The position numbers and the translations under genes are program-made. This document shows positions 18,684 to 28,285 of a stretch of DNA of 64,000 nucleotides, one piece after another (the first letter of the stretch is position 1; every line of letters starts with the position of its first letter). The notes beneath the pieces were generated by a model, which had not been told where the DNA came from, ran no database searches, and saw nothing but the letters and a program-made list of their open reading frames with translations. Location of the stretch: contig DKAT01000114.1 of NCBI GenBank assembly GCA_002450905.1, forward strand, positions 15,734 to 79,733, in the 5' to 3' direction. Source of the DNA: Spirochaetia bacterium UBA6919 (GTDB taxonomy: Bacteria; Spirochaetota; UBA6919).

Positions 18684-19676
18684 ATGGAAGAATCAAGTTA
18701 TAAAATCAGTGGAGTGGATATTGATGCAGGAAATAATGCTGTAGATAAAATAAAACCCTTTGTTCAGAAGACCTTTCGGAAAGAAGTGTTGACTGGACTC
18801 GGTGGATTTAGTGGGTTATTTCAACTGGATATGGGTCGGTATAAGAATCCTGTATTGGTGAGTGGAACCGATGGTGTTGGTACGAAATTGAAAGTGGCTA
18901 TAGAACTGGGGATTCATGATACAGTGGGGATTGATTTGGTAGCCATGGTTGTGAATGATTTATTGACATCAGGAGCTGAACCACTCTTTTTTTTAGATTA
19001 TATTGCGACGGGAAAATTAGAACCCCAAAAGATCACAGAAATTGTAAAGGGGATTTGCACTGGTTGTGAACAGGCTAAGATGGCATTGATTGGGGGTGAG
19101 ACTGCTGAGATGCCAGGCATGTATAGTCAAAGTGATTATGATCTGGCTGGATTTGGAGTGGGAGTTGTAGAAAGAGATAAGATTATTGATGGATCCACTA
19201 TTCAAGAGGGAGATTTGTTATATGGTCTGCCTTCGAGTGGTTTTCATAGTAATGGTTATTCTTTAATACGACATATTTTATTTAATAAACATCAGATGGC
19301 AGTCAATGAATATATTGATGAACTCAAATGCTCATTGAAAGATATTCTATTAAAGCCCACTACTATTTATGTATCCATTATTCAGAAATTAAAAGAACTA
19401 ATCAATATAAAGGGTCTCTCCCATATTACCGGGGGAGGATTATACGAAAACACAATGCGGATTATTCCTGGGGGATTGGATATCGAGCTCAATCAATGGG
19501 ATGTTCCAAAGGAGTTTTTATGGCTACAGAAATTGGGATCCGTTTCCGATAGCGAAATGAGAAGAGTTTTTAATATGGGTATCGGGATGGTGCTTGTGAT
19601 TCCTCCATCGGATGCCGATTTATTAAAACAGCAATGTAAAGATATTATTTGGGTTGGAAAAGTTTTTAAAAAATAA
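18684..19676 (+). CDS. purM: Phosphoribosylformylglycinamidine cyclo-ligase (AIR synthetase)
   Basis: 330 aa, normal length. Catalyses ATP-dependent closure of FGAM to AIR in purine synthesis. Signatures: VSGTDGVGTKLKVA, VVNDLLTSGAEPLFFLDY, GGETAEMPGMY, SSGFHSNGYSLIR and ITGGGLYENTMRI. Followed by cvpA, a frequent companion of purine genes. Confidence 0.97.
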   Translation: MEESSYKISGVDIDAGNNAVDKIKPFVQKTFRKEVLTGLGGFSGLFQLDMGRYKNPVLVSGTDGVGTKLKVAIELGIHDTVGIDLVAMVVNDLLTSGAEPLFFLDYIATGKLEPQKITEIVKGICTGCEQAKMALIGGETAEMPGMYSQSDYDLAGFGVGVVERDKIIDGSTIQEGDLLYGLPSSGFHSNGYSLIRHILFNKHQMAVNEYIDELKCSLKDILLKPTTIYVSIIQKLKELINIKGLSHITGGGLYENTMRIIPGGLDIELNQWDVPKEFLWLQKLGSVSDSEMRRVFNMGIGMVLVIPPSDADLLKQQCKDIIWVGKVFKK

Positions 19677-19752
19677 CCGATTAGTATAATACGATATTTT
19701 GTGTTTATCTTATCTGTTATAAACCATAGAAATAAAATTGATGTAATAATTT

Positions 19753-20286
19753 ATGAATCTAATTGATTTAATCATTATAGCTGGCGTTCTAATATTTGTA
19801 TATAGGGACTACAGAAAAGGGTTTACGGGGGTTATATTTTCACTCCTGGCGATCATAATTGCCTTGTATGGTGCTTTTAAATTATACCCCTTGTTTAGTG
19901 AGATTATACAAAAAATTATTGAATCGAAAGAACTTTCAACAGTCATTAGTTTTGTTTTAATTTTTATTGTGCTGAATTTTACTGTGAATCGACTCGGAGA
20001 GTATTTTGCAAAGCTTCTGGAGAAGTTATATTTAAATTGGCTAAATGGGTTATTGGGTGGAGTTATAGGATTGATAAAAGGCTTTCTCCTAATTGGAGTA
20101 ATTTTAACACTCATTGGGGTATTAAATTATCCAGCGTTATCTAAACCAATGAAAGAATCAAGAGTATCACCATATATTATTTCATTATTCAACAAAACAT
20201 TTTACCACATAGCGGGTGCAATTCCTTTTGACATGAAAGAAAAGGTCATAGAATATTATAAAAAGTTCTCTGATGTTAAAAAATAA
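19753..20286 (+). CDS. cvpA: CvpA family membrane protein
   Basis: 177 aa. Starts NLIDLIIIAGVLIFVYRDYRKGF, the usual CvpA opening (first membrane helix, then a RKGF-like turn), and has LYLNWLNGLLGGVIGLIKGFLLIGV in the fourth segment. CvpA proteins are four-helix inner-membrane proteins tied to colicin V export and envelope stress; the biochemical role is unsettled. Its 3' end overlaps the convergent FecR gene by 11 bases. Confidence 0.9.
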   Translation: MNLIDLIIIAGVLIFVYRDYRKGFTGVIFSLLAIIIALYGAFKLYPLFSEIIQKIIESKELSTVISFVLIFIVLNFTVNRLGEYFAKLLEKLYLNWLNGLLGGVIGLIKGFLLIGVILTLIGVLNYPALSKPMKESRVSPYIISLFNKTFYHIAGAIPFDMKEKVIEYYKKFSDVKK

Positions 20287-22396
20287 ACTGGGTACTCAGA
20301 GAAATATAACTGGAATGATTATAGTTTGAAGCCTGCTTTTCAAAGAAATTTCTATAAATAAAAATTATATCGAAATTCTTTGATATAGCATATCGTACTT
20401 CTCCCATCAGTATTGACTTATCCCCTAAAAAGTCCTCAAAGAAATCTTTAAATGATAAACTATTTAATCGATCATAACTCGCCTTTAATTTGAAATAGGG
20501 AATGAGTTCCTGGCTACTCGATATTTCAAAATGGAAACGATTTTTTATCTTCTCATGACCAGAAATTTCCCCTGTTTCGTAATACAACTCAGAATATATA
20601 TTTCCTATGCCTGGAATATTATATCCCATTCCAAATAACAACCCATTGTAGTTGTTTTTATTATCCAATAAAATAAGTTCAAACTTCTTATTTCGATTAA
20701 TTTCGTAAAAGACATCAAAATATTCCGAGATATACCCCCCCACCAAATAGCGATATTGAAATATTAGTTTAAAATTATCTTTGATTGTACCTCGTAATCC
20801 GAATAATATTCCAAAGCTATTTGGTTTAAAAATAAGTTTATTCGCCTCTCTGGCATAATACGCTGCAGTTAGTTGGTCATTAAAATTATAACCCTGTATA
20901 CTCACTTCAGCAAACAGGGATAGATGAAAGGGCTTTTTTCTTTCAAAAAGGATTGGAATATTTGCATCAATACTAGCTAAAAAGATCTGAGGGCTACCTC
21001 CATTTCCTGCTGGATCTAAATCTGTATTGAATGATATTCCAAATTTATATTGATCAACGCTGTCTTCATCTGAAAATGTGAAGGGGCGTGTTTCAATCCT
21101 CATTCCAATTAATTTAGCGGTGGTAATATTTCGGATGAAACCTTCAAATGAGATGGATTTATAGTTAAAATTAAACGATAATCCTAATAGCCTCTCGTAG
21201 GGAAATAAAATAGAATTAGAATATCTTTGAAAAATCATTCCATAACCAAGTGTTTTGTCTTCAATTGGACTCAACAGGAATTGGACTTTACCTTTTTGCA
21301 AACGTAATGAAATGTAATCTATTTTAGAGAATAAGTCATCGATGATATCTTTGGTGTCTTTGAAATTCCATTCATTGTAGTTATATGATTTTTTTATTGC
21401 CAAAGGATCCTTCATTATAAAATAGACTGGTATTCTTAATTGGGCTTGGAAGTTTTCTAAGTTTATTTTGGGCTGGAGATTTATTAAGAAATAAAAATTA
21501 TCTGATATATGTTGTGCTCCGGTTTCGAATTGAAAATAAATCTTTTTTTGCTCTCTAAATTTTTTTATATCAATGGATCTTTTCTTAAAAGTTTTTTTCT
21601 CAGTCCACCAAGGATCTTTTTTTCTGTATACCTGGGATTTTTGGGGATCATATGTTGAAAGAGGACCTTGCTTATCTAATAAATCATTATCGGAATTGGG
21701 AATAGAGTTATCTGATATTTTATTTTTTTTAATGGATTTAAATGAGATATATTTTGGGATAGCATAATCAGATATTTCTGAAAGTTTTAGAGATTCGGAG
21801 TATGTGTCATTTTTTGCAGAGAAATGTCCATCCAGATTGATAATATCAAGGAAATCGCTTTTAGAGTTGTTTTCAATATATAATTGGTAATTAATTGACT
21901 GAGATTCAATAATGATATCTTGTGATGTAATTTTATAGGGATAAGATTTTCCTGTGTTGTTTAATAAAAATATTTTCCCATAAAATACCCTGATATATAT
22001 AGATTTGTCAGTTAATTGAAGGATATTAACTTTAGTATTTCTGTATATTCTGATTTTGATTCCATTAAATAATATAATTTCAAGAAGTCCATCCGATGCG
22101 GTTTGGATGATGTCTCCTGAACGAAATATCTTTCCCTGTCTGACTTCTCTAAATCGACTGATATTTCTCCTTGACTCGACCTTCCCATGAACTGCACTGG
22201 CTTGTCCTCTTTGATCCTGTGAGTAGATATACTCAATAGGAGTAATTATAAAAATGATTACAGTGCAAATTATAATCAGGATATTAAAAGATATTTTTAG
22301 GCTCAAATTGAATATCTTTTGGTAATTAAAAAACAATTTTTGTATATAAACCGAGATAAGTGAGATTTTGTAATGCTTCAGAGGGGTTCTCCTCAC
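20276..22396 (-). CDS. FecR-domain protein with outer-membrane beta-barrel
   Basis: Up to 706 aa. A hydrophobic signal (ISFNILIIICTVIIFIITP) precedes a FecR-type domain at about 75-190 (VHGKVESRRN, GDIIQTASDGLLEIILFNG, NTKVNILQ), a polar linker, then about 430 residues of alternating strands ending in aromatic ITLSTQFIF-like residues, a porin-style barrel. ATG 22396 overlaps the upstream gene by 71 bases; an in-frame TTG at 22306 is an alternative start. The barrel half resembles the preceding protein (LGxGxIxxRYSN, IxFxxDLxP). Probably exported, sensing or surface role; substrate unknown. Confidence 0.7.
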   Translation of the reverse strand: MRRTPLKHYKISLISVYIQKLFFNYQKIFNLSLKISFNILIIICTVIIFIITPIEYIYSQDQRGQASAVHGKVESRRNISRFREVRQGKIFRSGDIIQTASDGLLEIILFNGIKIRIYRNTKVNILQLTDKSIYIRVFYGKIFLLNNTGKSYPYKITSQDIIIESQSINYQLYIENNSKSDFLDIINLDGHFSAKNDTYSESLKLSEISDYAIPKYISFKSIKKNKISDNSIPNSDNDLLDKQGPLSTYDPQKSQVYRKKDPWWTEKKTFKKRSIDIKKFREQKKIYFQFETGAQHISDNFYFLINLQPKINLENFQAQLRIPVYFIMKDPLAIKKSYNYNEWNFKDTKDIIDDLFSKIDYISLRLQKGKVQFLLSPIEDKTLGYGMIFQRYSNSILFPYERLLGLSFNFNYKSISFEGFIRNITTAKLIGMRIETRPFTFSDEDSVDQYKFGISFNTDLDPAGNGGSPQIFLASIDANIPILFERKKPFHLSLFAEVSIQGYNFNDQLTAAYYAREANKLIFKPNSFGILFGLRGTIKDNFKLIFQYRYLVGGYISEYFDVFYEINRNKKFELILLDNKNNYNGLLFGMGYNIPGIGNIYSELYYETGEISGHEKIKNRFHFEISSSQELIPYFKLKASYDRLNSLSFKDFFEDFLGDKSILMGEVRYAISKNFDIIFIYRNFFEKQASNYNHSSYISLSTQFIF

Positions 22397-23630
22397 GTGT
22401 TAATCCTTTTAAATAGGTAACACCTAATTTGAGATTTTCAGTGAACCCGTATAAAATTTCGAATAAGAATAGAGATTGTGTATTATTTATTTTAAAATTA
22501 ATACTATTGTATTGATCAAAACGGATGGTGAAATAGAATCGATTTGGGAGATTATTAGTATAGAACTTTAAAAATATATGAGGATTGTAAGTTCCATTGA
22601 AAGTTTCTTCGTATGAAATGGTCATTCCGATTTTTTTTTCATAAAAGAATCTTGATAATTCAATATACCAGCCATATTTTGCGTTGTTATTCGATATGGT
22701 ATCAATTTTTGTCGATCGATATGCCTCGTAGAATGAATCAAAATATCCAGGGGTAAAGGAATTAAACAGGTGTCTGAATTGGAATTTATATTCAATATTA
22801 AGAGATTTCGGGAAGAAACTGCCATAAATTCCATATCCTATCCCCGTTCCTGCTTGATTGATATTCGCTAATTCACTGTATATACCCAGATTGATTATAG
22901 ATGTTTTGAGGAGGGTTATACTAAGATCTCCTCCCAAGACATATAAGAGATATCCCTGATCATTTCTTCTGACAATTTGATGATCTGTATTAGAATTTAC
23001 AAGGACGGCATCTCTTTTTTTAGGATTAAGATCTGACATAAACGAAAATCCAATTTCAATGGAACCGAGAATATCATTTTTAATTTTAAATAATTCACCG
23101 AGTCGGGTGGAAAGACGTCCTCCCATGGTGCTTTGTGTGATGATATCTCCGATGATACCCTGAAAATAGATTCCTTTAGATTTAATAGCGATTTGAACAC
23201 CCTGTCTTCTTATTTCAGGGAATGTAATATCATTGGAATATCTATTAACGATAAGACCATGTCCTAGTGTGAATTCATCGATACGGCTTATTTTAATGGA
23301 AATGGGATGTTGCCATGGGAGACCATATTGAATATAGTGTAATTTGCTGAAAATGCTCTGAGAGCTTTTGTATTCTATTTTTCGGATGTAATAATCCTGG
23401 CTGGTCTCAAGTGGAAGGTAGAATCCGAATCCCAGATTAATTTTACCAAATGTTAATTCAGGGACAGCTAGAAATTGAATATAAGGTTCCGTGTTAATAA
23501 TTGTGTAATTCAATTCAGCCGATCCATTGAACTGTATTGTTTTATCGGTTTGTCGTAGTCCAAAGGGTTCTGCGAAGATGTGTATCGGGAATAGACAGAA
23601 TAGAATAATAAGAATTAATCTGAATAACAA
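22326..23630 (-). CDS. Outer-membrane beta-barrel protein, paralogous to downstream barrel
   Basis: 434 aa from TTG 23630. MLFRLILIILFCLFPIHIFA is a clear signal peptide; the rest is alternating amphipathic strands ending YLGLYTKIVF, typical of outer-membrane barrels. It shares LGHGLIVNRYSNDITFP, an FQGII-like strand and FSFMSDLNP with the C-terminal half of the FecR protein. No FecR domain. It lies 18 bases after the cyclase gene, so all three genes likely form one operon. Function unknown. Confidence 0.72.
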   Translation of the reverse strand: MLFRLILIILFCLFPIHIFAEPFGLRQTDKTIQFNGSAELNYTIINTEPYIQFLAVPELTFGKINLGFGFYLPLETSQDYYIRKIEYKSSQSIFSKLHYIQYGLPWQHPISIKISRIDEFTLGHGLIVNRYSNDITFPEIRRQGVQIAIKSKGIYFQGIIGDIITQSTMGGRLSTRLGELFKIKNDILGSIEIGFSFMSDLNPKKRDAVLVNSNTDHQIVRRNDQGYLLYVLGGDLSITLLKTSIINLGIYSELANINQAGTGIGYGIYGSFFPKSLNIEYKFQFRHLFNSFTPGYFDSFYEAYRSTKIDTISNNNAKYGWYIELSRFFYEKKIGMTISYEETFNGTYNPHIFLKFYTNNLPNRFYFTIRFDQYNSINFKINNTQSLFLFEILYGFTENLKLGVTYLKGLTREENPSEALQNLTYLGLYTKIVF

Positions 23631-23648
23631 TGTGATGCCTGTTTGAAT

Positions 23649-26024
23649 TTATTTTTTATTAAAGACATATACACCATTCCATGATTGATCAGGGGGATGA
23701 TTGATATAATCATCACAACGTTGAATGAATTGTTTGGCTGGTTCATCCAATTTGATAATCAGGGCTTGTCTAAATAATTCTCTAGCTTCTTTAAAATTAC
23801 GATCCAGATAATACTCTAATGCTTCTTGGTATTTTTCAATAAAAGATTCTAGTTTTGGGTTTAAATCATCGATCAGACCAACGACTTCGTAAATACCCAC
23901 AGCTTCAGATTTACCCTTTACAGCGACGATATCTATTTTACGGGTGACAATCCTATCCTTTACTAATTGATGAGTCATTTCGCCACAGATAATATTTGTA
24001 CCGTAGTATTTATTGATTCCCTCAAGACGGCTGGCAAGATTTACTGTGTCACCAAGGACTGTGTAATTCATTCGTTTCTCTGAACCCATGTTTCCTACGA
24101 TAAGATCACCGGTATTAATCCCGATACGCGATTCAAAAAGGGGTTTTCCTTCTGATTTCCATTTGGTGTATCGGAGCCATGCTAATTTTTTTTGAGATTC
24201 TATAGCTGATTTACAGGCTAGATAGGCATGATCCGGACAGTCTTTCGGTGCTCCCCAAAATGCCATGACAGCATCACCAATATATTTATCAACTGTACCT
24301 TCATTTTGGAGGATGATTGAACTCATTTCGTCAAGATATTCCCCCAGATTAATTACGAGTTGATCAGGAGTAAGACTTTCAGAGATCGTAGTAAATCCCG
24401 CGATATCAGAGAAAAATACGGTTAAGACGCGGTTTTCACCCTCTAATTTAGCCTCTTTTCCTGATTGGATAAGGAATCTGACGAGATCAGAAGGAACGAA
24501 TTTTTCAAAAGATTTTAATCCCAACTGCATATTATAAAATGCATTGCTCATCTGATCCATTTCTATGAAAGAGGTATCGAGTTTTAATGGATTATCCAGC
24601 TTAAATTCACGGATTTTAACCGTTTCTTTTGAAAGGATATCTAAAGGTTTTGAGATTCTGGCAGCAATAAATATTCCGATAGCAAATGAAATGATAACAG
24701 TGATAATAGAAATGACTATAATATAATAAGTATTTGATTTTACGGTACCCAGGAGGTCATCTTCAGGGATAACTATACCTACAATCCATTTCCAGTTTGT
24801 TGTGGAATCTTTATTTATAGAAGAGAACGGTGAGAATACGGTGATATAGTTAATATTATTTAGCGAAAATGTTTTTTTAATCGATTGATTCAAAACATAT
24901 TTATGCGATTTTCCATTGGGGACAGAAGTGATATTAAGACTTTTAAATGCTGCATGAAAGATTTTGTCGTGTATATTTTGAATGGGAGTTAATTTATATT
25001 TTATTGAGGCATTGGGATTTTTTCGAGGAAGTTGTTTGACAAGACTTTTTAATTCCTTTTCAATTAATTTTTCTTTTTCTGGCTGAGATTTAATAGCTTG
25101 GGGAACATGAGGGACATAAGCAATGATATCTCCGTTTTCATTGAGGATAACAACCCTTCCAGATTTAGCTATTTTTAAATTGGATAGATATTTTGTTGAG
25201 ATTTCAATGATACCCAGATGGATGCTTATTACACCGATCATTTTTTTATTATGATTTGAAATAGGGATAGAACAAGCTATTCCTGGTATTTGATCTGAAG
25301 TAAAGACATAGGGTTGTGTCCAAAAAACAGGATGTTCGGACGAGTTTAGGTTATTATAATGAACAAATATTTTTTCAGAACCAATAAACCAGGGTCGAGT
25401 GGTGGGATCATAAGATCCTTTAAGAGGCTCAATTTTGTTTCGAAACCCTTTTAATTTTTTAGTGGATTTATAATAATTTTTATTCATGTGATCCCAGGCT
25501 GTAATACTGATATTTTTTTTAGGGAACCGATAGACGTATTTTATAGATAATGATCGATCAGCCATTCTCTTGACCATAACTTTATCTTTATAATAATCAC
25601 CAAAATTAATAAGGTCAATTTGCTTATATGTGTCTAGTAATCCAAAGAAGAATCCAATTAATTCCTTATGATATCGTATTTTTTTTCTAAAAAATACTTT
25701 TAGTTCTTTTTTTGATATTTTGTATTTTTTTAGATAATTAGGGTTGAAATTATTGATTATTTTATCTATATTATAAAACATTGTTCGATATTTTTTGGCA
25801 ATTTGAACATCAACGGAGTGTGATTCGACAAGTTTCCAATCAACAAGCTCCCGACCCAAGAGTCCACTATTTGCAGCAGGTTTAAGATAATTGATAGTAT
25901 TATCAATAACCGATTTTGTAATTGAATCTAAAAGGTGATCAGATAGATCATTTACAGATCTTGATCCCATAGTATAGAAAATGATAATTATAATTGATGA
26001 ACTAGTGAGAATTAATCCTACCAA
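23649..26024 (-). CDS. Membrane adenylate cyclase with extracytoplasmic sensor and HAMP
   Basis: At least 791 aa: first membrane segment, a large extracytoplasmic region (about 30-425) with Cache features (DPTTRPWF, VVILNENGDIIAY), second segment (YYIIVISIITVIISFAIG), HAMP (about 450-510), class III cyclase (about 535-715). Metal Asp in FFSDIAGFT and YIGDAVMAF; Lys in VDKYIG and Thr in NYTVLGD fit bacterial adenylate cyclases. TTG 26024 is inside the hydrophobic segment; the frame is open to 26069, and ATT 26060 sits five bases after GAGAGG, giving a better N-terminus (KISVRSTILLSLVG). Heads an operon with two barrels. Confidence 0.92.
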   Translation of the reverse strand: MVGLILTSSSIIIIIFYTMGSRSVNDLSDHLLDSITKSVIDNTINYLKPAANSGLLGRELVDWKLVESHSVDVQIAKKYRTMFYNIDKIINNFNPNYLKKYKISKKELKVFFRKKIRYHKELIGFFFGLLDTYKQIDLINFGDYYKDKVMVKRMADRSLSIKYVYRFPKKNISITAWDHMNKNYYKSTKKLKGFRNKIEPLKGSYDPTTRPWFIGSEKIFVHYNNLNSSEHPVFWTQPYVFTSDQIPGIACSIPISNHNKKMIGVISIHLGIIEISTKYLSNLKIAKSGRVVILNENGDIIAYVPHVPQAIKSQPEKEKLIEKELKSLVKQLPRKNPNASIKYKLTPIQNIHDKIFHAAFKSLNITSVPNGKSHKYVLNQSIKKTFSLNNINYITVFSPFSSINKDSTTNWKWIVGIVIPEDDLLGTVKSNTYYIIVISIITVIISFAIGIFIAARISKPLDILSKETVKIREFKLDNPLKLDTSFIEMDQMSNAFYNMQLGLKSFEKFVPSDLVRFLIQSGKEAKLEGENRVLTVFFSDIAGFTTISESLTPDQLVINLGEYLDEMSSIILQNEGTVDKYIGDAVMAFWGAPKDCPDHAYLACKSAIESQKKLAWLRYTKWKSEGKPLFESRIGINTGDLIVGNMGSEKRMNYTVLGDTVNLASRLEGINKYYGTNIICGEMTHQLVKDRIVTRKIDIVAVKGKSEAVGIYEVVGLIDDLNPKLESFIEKYQEALEYYLDRNFKEARELFRQALIIKLDEPAKQFIQRCDDYINHPPDQSWNGVYVFNKK

Positions 26025-26060
26025 AGATAATAAGATAGTTGATCTAACAGATATTTTAAT

Positions 26061-26341
26061 AATAGCCTCTCAACAGGTTTATTCAGTTATTTTATAAGGA
26101 TCGTCTTATATATATAGAATTTTAATATATAACTCTTTTTTATCGAGTATAATATAATAAAAAAATAGATAGATTGAACATTTGTTTAAACTGGAATGAT
26201 AAATATATACTGATACTCATTTAAAATTGAAATCAAAATACTCAAAATATCTTGCAGAGGTTACTTAAACCCTGTTTTAAATGATTTCAAAATTGAAAGA
26301 TTATCAGTACAGCATAATAAATATATAGAGTTTGGAAGAAG
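26061..26341. other. Divergent regulatory region, cyclase / cNMP-transporter
   Basis: About 280 very AT-rich bases between the adenylate cyclase operon and the transporter gene with a cyclic-nucleotide domain. No operator recognised; a CRP-like TGTGA-N6-TCACA site was looked for and not seen. Confidence 0.4.
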
Positions 26342-28285
26342 ATGGAAATTATATCAGATCAATCCCTTGAGGTTTTACAAAAGACCACTCCCTTTGAAAA
26401 TGTCTCATCATTAAATTTTTCGAGGATGGTACCCTATTTAAATGAAGTTAAACTAAATGAAGGGGATACCCTTTATATATCAGGAATGCCAGCGACCGAG
26501 GTATTTTATATATTAGAGGGTGAAGTTCGGTTAATATCGGAAAAAACGGCATTTCAATATTTTAGTAGTGAATTAAATAAGAAAGTCAAGGTAACAGGAA
26601 GCCCGGTTCATGATAAGGTGTCTGGTGGGTTTATAGGTGAGGAAACTATTTTGGGAGATGATGTTTACCATTTGACCGCAGTAATTGATAAGCCAACCAG
26701 GGTTATCGCAATACCTCATGATATTTTAGAAAGGATTATCAATCAAGAAATATCTGTTCGTACACAACTGGAGAAATCCCTTTTAAATCACTTCACACAT
26801 AAGCATATTATCAGTAGTGAAGATGAGAAGCCAGCAGTAAAACCAATTCCCCTGACTAGAATTATTGGATGGATTTTTGTAATTGTAATACCCTCATTAA
26901 TATTATTTTTGTCCTCATCCTATGCGGAAAGTTATGGATTTTATAAACTGGATTTATCCTGGAATGAGAGATATTTTATTGTCATTTTGAGTGCAACAAT
27001 ATTAATGTGGATATTTAGTTTAGCTCATGAATTTGTGCCCAGTATATTTGCAATACTATCTATACTGATTTTAGGGATATCTCCGCCTGAAGTGGCATTA
27101 TCAGGATTTACAGCTGGAAGCTTTTTTATGGCATTAAGTATTTTTGGATTAGCTGTAGTCCTTGCATCATCTGGATTTACTTACAGAGCAGTTCTTTATG
27201 TTTTAAGAATTGTACCTAAATCTCAGTTTTGGTATGGATTATCCGTCATGATAACAGGGATCTTTGTCACACCATTGTTTCCATCAGCGAATGGACGTAT
27301 AACCCTTTTTACCCCCTTATTAATTGATATGAAAGAATCTCTGGGATATAGATCCAAAGGTGGAGCAATAACGAGACTTTCAGTAGCTGCATTTTCTGGA
27401 TTCACGTTATTCTCAGGAATCTTTCTCAGTAGTAAATCCATTAATTTTGTTGTCTATGGTCTCTTTCCACCCCAAATCAGAGATCAATTTAGCTGGACGT
27501 ACTGGACATTTGCTTCACTGATTGCGGGATTAGTCCTTATAGTATTTTCGTTTCTTTTGATGGGAATACTTTTTAAAAATAAAGAGACCCCAAGATTAAC
27601 AGTGGATCAAGTTAAAACACAAATCAGAGTTCTTGGTCCCATGAATGCGAGTGAATGGGCTGCACTGGGAAGTATCGTTATATTTTTTATAGGAATAATC
27701 ACCTCATCAATCCATAAAATTAAACTTCCATGGATTGGAATGGCAATATTATACTTTGTTTTAGCGTTGCAATTTCTCAGCAAAAAAGATTTTCAGAAGA
27801 GTATTGACTGGTCCTTTTTGATATATCTCGGAACATTGATAGGCCTTGTGAAGACAATATCCTTTGTTGGAATTGATAAGAAGATTATTAGTTTATTCTC
27901 AAGTGATAGTTATTTTTCCTGGATAGCTCACTATTTGAAAGAAGATATATATATATTTGCCTTAATATTATCCGGTTTAATTTTTATACTAAGAATATTT
28001 CTACCGAATAATGCGGCTGTAGTTATATTGGCATCAGTATTTTTACCTGTATCAGAGATATACGGAGTGAATCCATGGGTAGTTGGATTTATAATATTAT
28101 TCATGAGTGATAGTTGGATAATGCCTTATCAATGCACATATTATACATTATTTCAAGATTTATCAGAAGGACATGAATTATTTGATATAAAATCATTTGT
28201 ACTGTATCATATATTTATAAATGGGGTTCGTATCATAGCGATATTATGTTCAATTCCATTCTGGCAATGGTTAGGGATACTCTGA
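26342..28285 (+). CDS. DASS/SLC13-type anion transporter with N-terminal cyclic-nucleotide-binding domain
   Basis: 647 aa. Residues about 15-150 form a CAP-ED domain (LNEGDTLYISGMPATEVFYILEGEVRLI, GGFIGEETILGDDVYHLTA); the phosphate-binding cassette is not the canonical RxA/S type, so ligand binding is not certain. About 12 membrane segments follow with sodium:sulfate/dicarboxylate features (PLFPSANGRITLFTPLL, IFLPNNAAVVILASVFLPV). This joins regulatory and transport parts in one chain. It is divergent from an adenylate cyclase, suggesting cAMP-controlled uptake. Confidence 0.87.
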   Translation: MEIISDQSLEVLQKTTPFENVSSLNFSRMVPYLNEVKLNEGDTLYISGMPATEVFYILEGEVRLISEKTAFQYFSSELNKKVKVTGSPVHDKVSGGFIGEETILGDDVYHLTAVIDKPTRVIAIPHDILERIINQEISVRTQLEKSLLNHFTHKHIISSEDEKPAVKPIPLTRIIGWIFVIVIPSLILFLSSSYAESYGFYKLDLSWNERYFIVILSATILMWIFSLAHEFVPSIFAILSILILGISPPEVALSGFTAGSFFMALSIFGLAVVLASSGFTYRAVLYVLRIVPKSQFWYGLSVMITGIFVTPLFPSANGRITLFTPLLIDMKESLGYRSKGGAITRLSVAAFSGFTLFSGIFLSSKSINFVVYGLFPPQIRDQFSWTYWTFASLIAGLVLIVFSFLLMGILFKNKETPRLTVDQVKTQIRVLGPMNASEWAALGSIVIFFIGIITSSIHKIKLPWIGMAILYFVLALQFLSKKDFQKSIDWSFLIYLGTLIGLVKTISFVGIDKKIISLFSSDSYFSWIAHYLKEDIYIFALILSGLIFILRIFLPNNAAVVILASVFLPVSEIYGVNPWVVGFIILFMSDSWIMPYQCTYYTLFQDLSEGHELFDIKSFVLYHIFINGVRIIAILCSIPFWQWLGIL

